Source: Desulfobulbaceae bacterium (GTDB taxonomy: Bacteria > Desulfobacterota > Desulfobulbia > Desulfobulbales > Desulfobulbaceae). Taken from it: a stretch of DNA of 10,543 nucleotides. Made by a program: the position numbers and the translations under genes. The notes under the pieces were generated by a model, which had not been told where the DNA came from, did no database searches, and saw only the letters and a list, made by a program, of their open reading frames with translations. Positions 7,435 through 10,543 of this stretch are shown one piece after another. Within the stretch, counting starts at the first letter, position 1, and each line of letters starts with the position of its first letter. The stretch lies in contig JALVAI010000129.1 in the NCBI GenBank assembly GCA_027011235.1, forward strand, positions 1 through 10,543. Reading direction: 5' to 3'.

Positions 7435-8880
7435 ATGATTAATACAGCACTTGTCAGCTGGAAAGCCTTTGGACCAATCATACCGGAAATGTTCTTGGTG
7501 TGTATAGGGCTGTTTCTTATCGGTCTGGATGTATTCTCCCCCAAACGTCGTGAGCTTTTGCCCTGGTTGACGGTTATTGGATGTCTGGCGGCCTTGGTTA
7601 TGGTTGCCGGAGAAAAGAATATCGTCGGCTTTGGGGGGATGATCATTGCCGATTCCTACGCTTCCTTTTTCAAAATCATTTGCCTGCTCGGTGTAATCCT
7701 TGCGGCCTTGATGAGTGAACATTTCCGCAGGACTGAAGGCCTCAAGCAGGGAGAGTATTATTCCCTGATGATATTCTCTGCTGTTGGTATGTTACTGATG
7801 GCATCCGCCGGTGACCTGATGGTGCTGTACCTCGGTCTTGAACTGATGGCTCTCTCCATCTACTGTCTTGTCGGACTACCACGCAACGATGGTCGTTCCG
7901 CCGAGGCCGCCATGAAGTATCTGCTGATGGGCGGTTTTGCCTCAGCCATACTATTATATGGCATATCGCTTGTTTACGGCCTGACAGGAACGACTGACAT
8001 AGCCCAAATTGCCAAATACACGGTAACCGGCAATTTACTTGAAAATCCGGCTCTTCTTGCCGGTCTTGGCCTTATGATCGCAGCCTTTTGTTTCAAGGTG
8101 GCGATAGCACCTTTTCATTTCTGGACCCCTGATGTCTATGAGGGAGCGCCAACTGCCATTACCGCTTTTATGTCGGTCGGGCCCAAGGCAGCAGGTTTTG
8201 CGGTTTTTGGGCGGGTACTGTTTACAGGCTTTCCCCAGTTTCATGATCAATGGGGAATCCTGCTCTCTTCCCTGGCATTATTGACCATGGCCATCGGAAA
8301 TATCACGGCCCTGTCCCAGACCAGCATCAAACGCATGCTGGCCTACTCTGCCGTTGCCCATGCCGGGTATTCTCTGCTTGGGGTTTTGTCCGGTACTGCC
8401 GAAGGGTTGTCCGCTACCATGACCTATCTGCTTACCTACGGCTTTATGAATATGGGAGCCTTTGCCATCCTTGTTCTTCTCGCCAGTCCAGGCAAGAGGC
8501 GCGAATCTCTCGAGGATTACAAGGGACTTGCCAAAACAAACCCCATGGCTGCCTTTCTTATGTTGATCTTTATGTTCTCCCTGACCGGTATTCCACCTAC
8601 GGCCGGCTTCATTGGTAAATTTTACCTGTTAAAGGCCGCCCTTGGGGCAGGATATACAATGACTGTCATCGGGTTGGTTGTATTCAGCTCAATATCTGCA
8701 TTTTTCTACCTGAGAGTAGTACGATATATGTATATGAGTGATCCCCAGGAGAACATTGCCCTGGATTTCACCCCCGGAATATCTGCTGTTCTTGGTATTG
8801 CCTTACTCGGGGTCTTGGGAATCGGCCTGCTCCCGGGTTCAGTGATTGGCCAGGCCGCAACAGCTTTGCTTGGCCAATAA
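7435..8880 (+). CDS. nuoN: NADH-quinone oxidoreductase subunit N
   Basis: NuoN (481 residues, normal length) is the antiporter-like subunit nearest the quinone site and usually the last gene of nuo operons, as here. About 14 membrane helices are apparent. Key residues seen are E136 in LYLGLELMALSIY, K221 in AFCFKVAIAPFHFWTPDVYEGAP, K251 in SVGPKAAGF, K299 in SQTSIKRMLAYS, and K395 in AGFIGKFYLL. The ATG is preceded by AAGGA at 7424-7428 with 6-nt spacing. A duplicated structured element begins at the base right after its TAA stop, and a strong terminator lies about 225-260 nt downstream, closing the operon. Confidence 0.98.
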   Translation: MINTALVSWKAFGPIIPEMFLVCIGLFLIGLDVFSPKRRELLPWLTVIGCLAALVMVAGEKNIVGFGGMIIADSYASFFKIICLLGVILAALMSEHFRRTEGLKQGEYYSLMIFSAVGMLLMASAGDLMVLYLGLELMALSIYCLVGLPRNDGRSAEAAMKYLLMGGFASAILLYGISLVYGLTGTTDIAQIAKYTVTGNLLENPALLAGLGLMIAAFCFKVAIAPFHFWTPDVYEGAPTAITAFMSVGPKAAGFAVFGRVLFTGFPQFHDQWGILLSSLALLTMAIGNITALSQTSIKRMLAYSAVAHAGYSLLGVLSGTAEGLSATMTYLLTYGFMNMGAFAILVLLASPGKRRESLEDYKGLAKTNPMAAFLMLIFMFSLTGIPPTAGFIGKFYLLKAALGAGYTMTVIGLVVFSSISAFFYLRVVRYMYMSDPQENIALDFTPGISAVLGIALLGVLGIGLLPGSVIGQAATALLGQ

Positions 8881-8960
8881 TGGTATCGTAGCAGCCTGCC
8901 AACTGCTTATATACCTTGTTTTCTCCTTCGTATGACGGCCGACCTTGGGGTCGGTCGTCA
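8881..8960 (+). repeat. structured element, copy A (two hairpins; no T-tract)
   Basis: Copy A starts at the base after the nuoN stop codon. Positions 8890-8932 are identical to 9064-9106 over 43 nt. The 5' part can fold into a hairpin, AGCAG (8890-8894) with CTGCT (8903-8907), loop CCTGCCAA, flanked by GGTAT (8882-8886) and ATACC (8911-8915), which can also pair. A CU-rich single-stranded stretch follows and contains CTCCTT (8923-8928). The 3' hairpin is TGACGGCCGACC (8933-8944) with GGTCGGTCGTCA (8949-8960), 12 bp including one G-U, loop TTGG. No T-run follows, so on its own it is not a canonical Rho-independent terminator. It could be a degenerate terminator, half of a small-RNA pair, or part of a dispersed repeat. 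Confidence 0.85.
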
Positions 8961-9019
8961 ATTAACTTGGCACAATTAAAATTGTTTTACCCGTGATCTT
9001 ACGGTTTTCGGGTGTTAGA

Positions 9020-9053
9020 ATTGGTCGTGCATGAAGTGCTTTGCCTGACCAAT
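9020..9053. repeat. inverted repeat between the two element copies
   Basis: ATTGGTC (9020-9026) and GACCAAT (9047-9053) are perfect reverse complements, giving a 7-bp stem with a 20-nt loop. It lies just before copy B. Two weaker inverted repeats precede it: CAATT/AATTG (8973-8984, followed by four T) and ACCCG/CGGGT (8989-9013). Together they make the spacer between copies A and B potentially structured on both strands. Confidence 0.5.
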
Positions 9054-9054
9054 A

Positions 9055-9141
9055 TGGTAGACAAGCAGCCTGCCAACTGCTTATATACCTTGTTTTCTCC
9101 TTCGTAAAACGGTCGACCTTTACGGTCGACCGTTTTTTTTT
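9055..9141 (+). repeat. structured element, copy B (two hairpins ending in terminator)
   Basis: Copy B is offset by exactly 174 nt from copy A. It shares the 43-nt identical block (9064-9106) plus the preceding TGGTA (9055-9059 against 8881-8885). The 5' hairpin is AAGCAG (9063-9068) with CTGCTT (9077-9082), loop CCTGCCAA, with flanking GGTA (9056-9059) and TACC (9086-9089). The CU-rich stretch with CTCCTT (9097-9102) follows, then a perfect 13-bp hairpin and a T-tract. Hairpin, CU-rich linker and terminator in that order are what many bacterial small RNAs look like. No promoter was identified, so an sRNA call remains speculative. Confidence 0.85.
9106..9141 (+). terminator. Rho-independent terminator of the nuo operon
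   Basis: The left arm AAAACGGTCGACC (9106-9118), loop TTTAC and right arm GGTCGACCGTTTT (9124-9136) make a perfect 13-bp stem. The right arm runs into nine consecutive T (9133-9141). This is a strong intrinsic terminator for + strand transcription, about 225 nt past the nuoN stop. Read on the - strand the stem is followed by only four T, so it may also weakly stop transcripts arriving from cmk. Confidence 0.92.
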
Positions 9142-9307
9142 GCTTGAATAGTTCTCCTTACGAATGCAACCTAAAAAGGAGTGAAACAGGCACCACAAAT
9201 AGGGGCAGCCCTTTTTTACAAATGGTTCAACCTTTTTGTTATTACCGTATCAGGGTGGTTTCTGTAGTTTTCGATTTTGGAAAAATGGAGGATGTGGTGT
9301 TGGCAGG
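9142..9307. other. convergent intergenic region without a convincing gene
   Basis: Between the terminator and the end of cmk I see no supported gene. A third CTCCTT (9154-9159) can pair with AAGGAG (9176-9181). A 28-codon GTG-initiated frame (9181-9267) has its purine-rich sequence directly abutting the start codon, which is poor spacing. The base-pairing octamer and neighbours GTTGGCAGG at 9299-9307 are complementary to the hairpin loops of copies A and B. No separate T-tract terminator for cmk was found on the - strand here. Confidence 0.6.
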
Positions 9308-9991
9308 TTAGCTTGTAGTGGATATATGGGAAAGCATGAGTTTGACAACATCATCTGCTGCCATCTGACTTGAGTCTATGATAACGGCATCGTCAGCCGG
9401 TTTAAGGGGAGCAATCGATCTGGTTGAATCGTTTAGGTCGCGCTTGATGATCTGTTGAAGGATGGTTGCCCGGTCAACATGCATTCCACGTTGTTCCAGT
9501 TGTTCAACCCTCCTTCGGGCACGTTCTTCAGGGGTTGCGTCCAGATAAAATTTCCAGGCAGCGTCGGGAAAAACAACTGTGCCGGTGTCTCTTCCTTCGG
9601 CGACAATTTTCCCCTGTTGCCCTATCTGCCGCTGAAGCCGGGTAAGCTTTTCCCGTACCACGGGTAAGGCCGATACAGTAGAGGCCATCATCCCTGTTTC
9701 AGGGGTACGTAAAAAGGGAGTAATCTCCCGGGCGTTATGAAAAACCCTGACGTCATCTTCGGCCCTGGCAGGGGGTTGCAGCTCAATGTTGAAATTTTTC
9801 AGCATGGTTGCCACCGCCTGTTCGTCAGCTGGATCGATCCCGGCCTGCTGACATTCATAGGCAACTGCCCGGTACATGGCCCCGGTATCAAGATAGGTAT
9901 AGCCAAGGCGTTGTGCCAACAGGCGTGCAACCGTGGATTTTCCGACCCCGGCCGGGCCGTCAATGGTGACAATGTGCAGTTTGTCAGACAT
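9308..9991 (-). CDS. cmk: cytidylate kinase
   Basis: Cmk phosphorylates CMP and dCMP with ATP to give CDP and dCDP, in cytosolic pyrimidine nucleotide metabolism. The 227-residue protein has the usual length. Visible features are the Walker A loop GPAGVGKST (residues 12-20), LDTGAMYRAVA (34-44) in the NMP-binding core, AEGRDTGTVVFPDA (131-144) for nucleotide recognition, the lid-region arginines around 157-161, and KRDLNDSTRSIAPLKPADDA (183-202) with the conserved KRD. The ATG overlaps the end of hisC by 8 nt (ATGTCTGA), and no strong Shine-Dalgarno is seen, which fits translation coupled to hisC. The gene converges on nuoN. In many Desulfobacterota and other bacteria cmk is followed by rpsA or ispH; neither is seen downstream here. 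Confidence 0.97.
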   Translation of the reverse strand: MSDKLHIVTIDGPAGVGKSTVARLLAQRLGYTYLDTGAMYRAVAYECQQAGIDPADEQAVATMLKNFNIELQPPARAEDDVRVFHNAREITPFLRTPETGMMASTVSALPVVREKLTRLQRQIGQQGKIVAEGRDTGTVVFPDAAWKFYLDATPEERARRRVEQLEQRGMHVDRATILQQIIKRDLNDSTRSIAPLKPADDAVIIDSSQMAADDVVKLMLSHISTTS

Positions 9992-10543
9992 AGCCCAATT
10001 CGGATAAGCTGTCCGCCAGTGCGGTCACAAAACGTTCATTCTCGTCCCTGGTGCCAACGGTAATTCGAATAAAGTCAGGATAGCCATAAGCGGCCATAGA
10101 GCGGACAATGACCCCTTTGCGCAGCATGGATTCGTACAGGGTCGTTGCATCGCCCTTCACATCAATAAGGAAAAAATTTGTCTGTGAGTCATACGGGACA
10201 CAACCCAGCTTTTTTACCTCTTCCTGCAACCATTTCCGGCCCAAACGGGTTTTGTTAAGCGTTGCATTATAGTGAGCGTCATCGGAGAGGGCGGCCAGGG
10301 CACCGGCCTGGGCAGGCAGGTTGATATTGAATGGTTGTCGTACCCGGTGCAAAACATCGGCAATATCACGATGCATGAGACCAAATCCCACCCGTAATCC
10401 TGCCAGGCCAAACGCCTTGGAAAAGGTGCGTAGAGCAACCACGGCAGGAATACCGTCGGCCTGGCGAATATAGGAGAGAATATCTATCCGTTGCTCTGCC
10501 TCGACAAAATCGACATAGGCTTCATCGAGCACAACGATTACGG
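9984..10543 (-). CDS. hisC: histidinol-phosphate aminotransferase, 5' partial
   Basis: HisC is a PLP-dependent fold-type I aminotransferase that converts imidazole-acetol phosphate and glutamate to histidinol phosphate in histidine biosynthesis. The window holds its C-terminal 185 or so residues, about half of a typical 350-370 residue protein. The first complete codon on the - strand is at 10541-10539. The reading continues upstream, so the GTG at 10532-10530 is an internal valine of VIVVLDEAYVDF. That motif contains the aspartate that contacts the PLP ring nitrogen. The Schiff-base lysine lies in RTFSKAFGLAGLRVGFG (lysine codon 10418-10416). The C-terminal part GVIVRSMAAYGYPDFIRITVGT is also typical of HisC. 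Other class I/II aminotransferases are possible but less likely. It overlaps cmk by 8 nt. Confidence 0.93.
   Translation of the reverse strand, partial: VIVVLDEAYVDFVEAEQRIDILSYIRQADGIPAVVALRTFSKAFGLAGLRVGFGLMHRDIADVLHRVRQPFNINLPAQAGALAALSDDAHYNATLNKTRLGRKWLQEEVKKLGCVPYDSQTNFFLIDVKGDATTLYESMLRKGVIVRSMAAYGYPDFIRITVGTRDENERFVTALADSLSELGYV

Noticed and set aside
8881..9141. CRISPR array
   Set aside because: There are only two repeat copies, they are 43 nt and followed by their own hairpins, the distance between them is not spacer-like, and no cas genes are present.
8962..9198. 78-codon open frame on the - strand across the intergenic region
   Set aside because: It needs a TTG start, runs through the terminator stem and T-tract and through one repeat copy, and has no recognisable domain. 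It is best explained as chance.
9181..9267. 28-codon GTG-initiated frame after AAAAAGGA with a hydrophobic, aromatic C-terminal half
   Set aside because: The purine-rich sequence directly abuts the GTG with no spacing, the frame lies just past a strong terminator with no evident promoter, and it resembles no family I know.
8881..9307. Insertion sequence or MITE
   Set aside because: No transposase frame, no terminal inverted repeats bounding the block and no target-site duplication could be seen; a dispersed repeat cannot be excluded without the rest of the genome.

Overview
The window is almost entirely the distal part of a respiratory complex I (NADH:quinone oxidoreductase family, nuo) operon on the + strand. 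It is followed by a structured intergenic region and then two housekeeping genes converging from the - strand. Protein similarity recalled from memory, moderate G+C, and the hisC-cmk pair suggest a Desulfobacterota bacterium, perhaps a Desulfobulbales-type sulfate reducer or sulfur disproportionator. That placement is inference; no database was searched.

Layout: nuoD (5' truncated by the window edge, 1-1029), nuoH (1072-2040), nuoI (2054-2674), nuoJ (2708-3235), a possible 30-codon leader ORF (3239-3331), nuoK (GTG start, 3328-3630), nuoL (3633-5819), nuoM (5882-7387) and nuoN (7435-8880). Gaps are short (2 to 92 nt) and all genes run the same way, so they look like one transcript. NuoD and NuoI carry electrons towards quinone, NuoH completes the quinone site, and NuoJ, K, L, M and N form the proton-pumping membrane arm. 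nuoD is followed directly by nuoH. The NADH-input genes nuoE, nuoF and nuoG, which sit between them in the classical order, are absent here, so this looks like an 11-subunit-type complex I whose electron donor may not be NADH.

Downstream of nuoN, 8881-9307 has no convincing gene. It holds two copies of an approximately 80-nt element. Each copy has a 5' hairpin, a shared CU-rich stretch containing CTCCTT, and a 3' hairpin. The 3' hairpins differ between copies at paired positions in a compensatory way. The second copy ends in a T-tract and is a convincing Rho-independent terminator.

On the - strand are hisC (histidinol-phosphate aminotransferase, 5' end beyond the window) and cmk (cytidylate kinase), overlapping by 8 nt. 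Both converge on the nuo operon.

Most of the window is well-conserved core metabolism. The points most worth a second look are the histidine-rich exported-looking extension on NuoL, the duplicated two-hairpin element, the small ORF coupled to nuoK, and the missing nuoEFG block.
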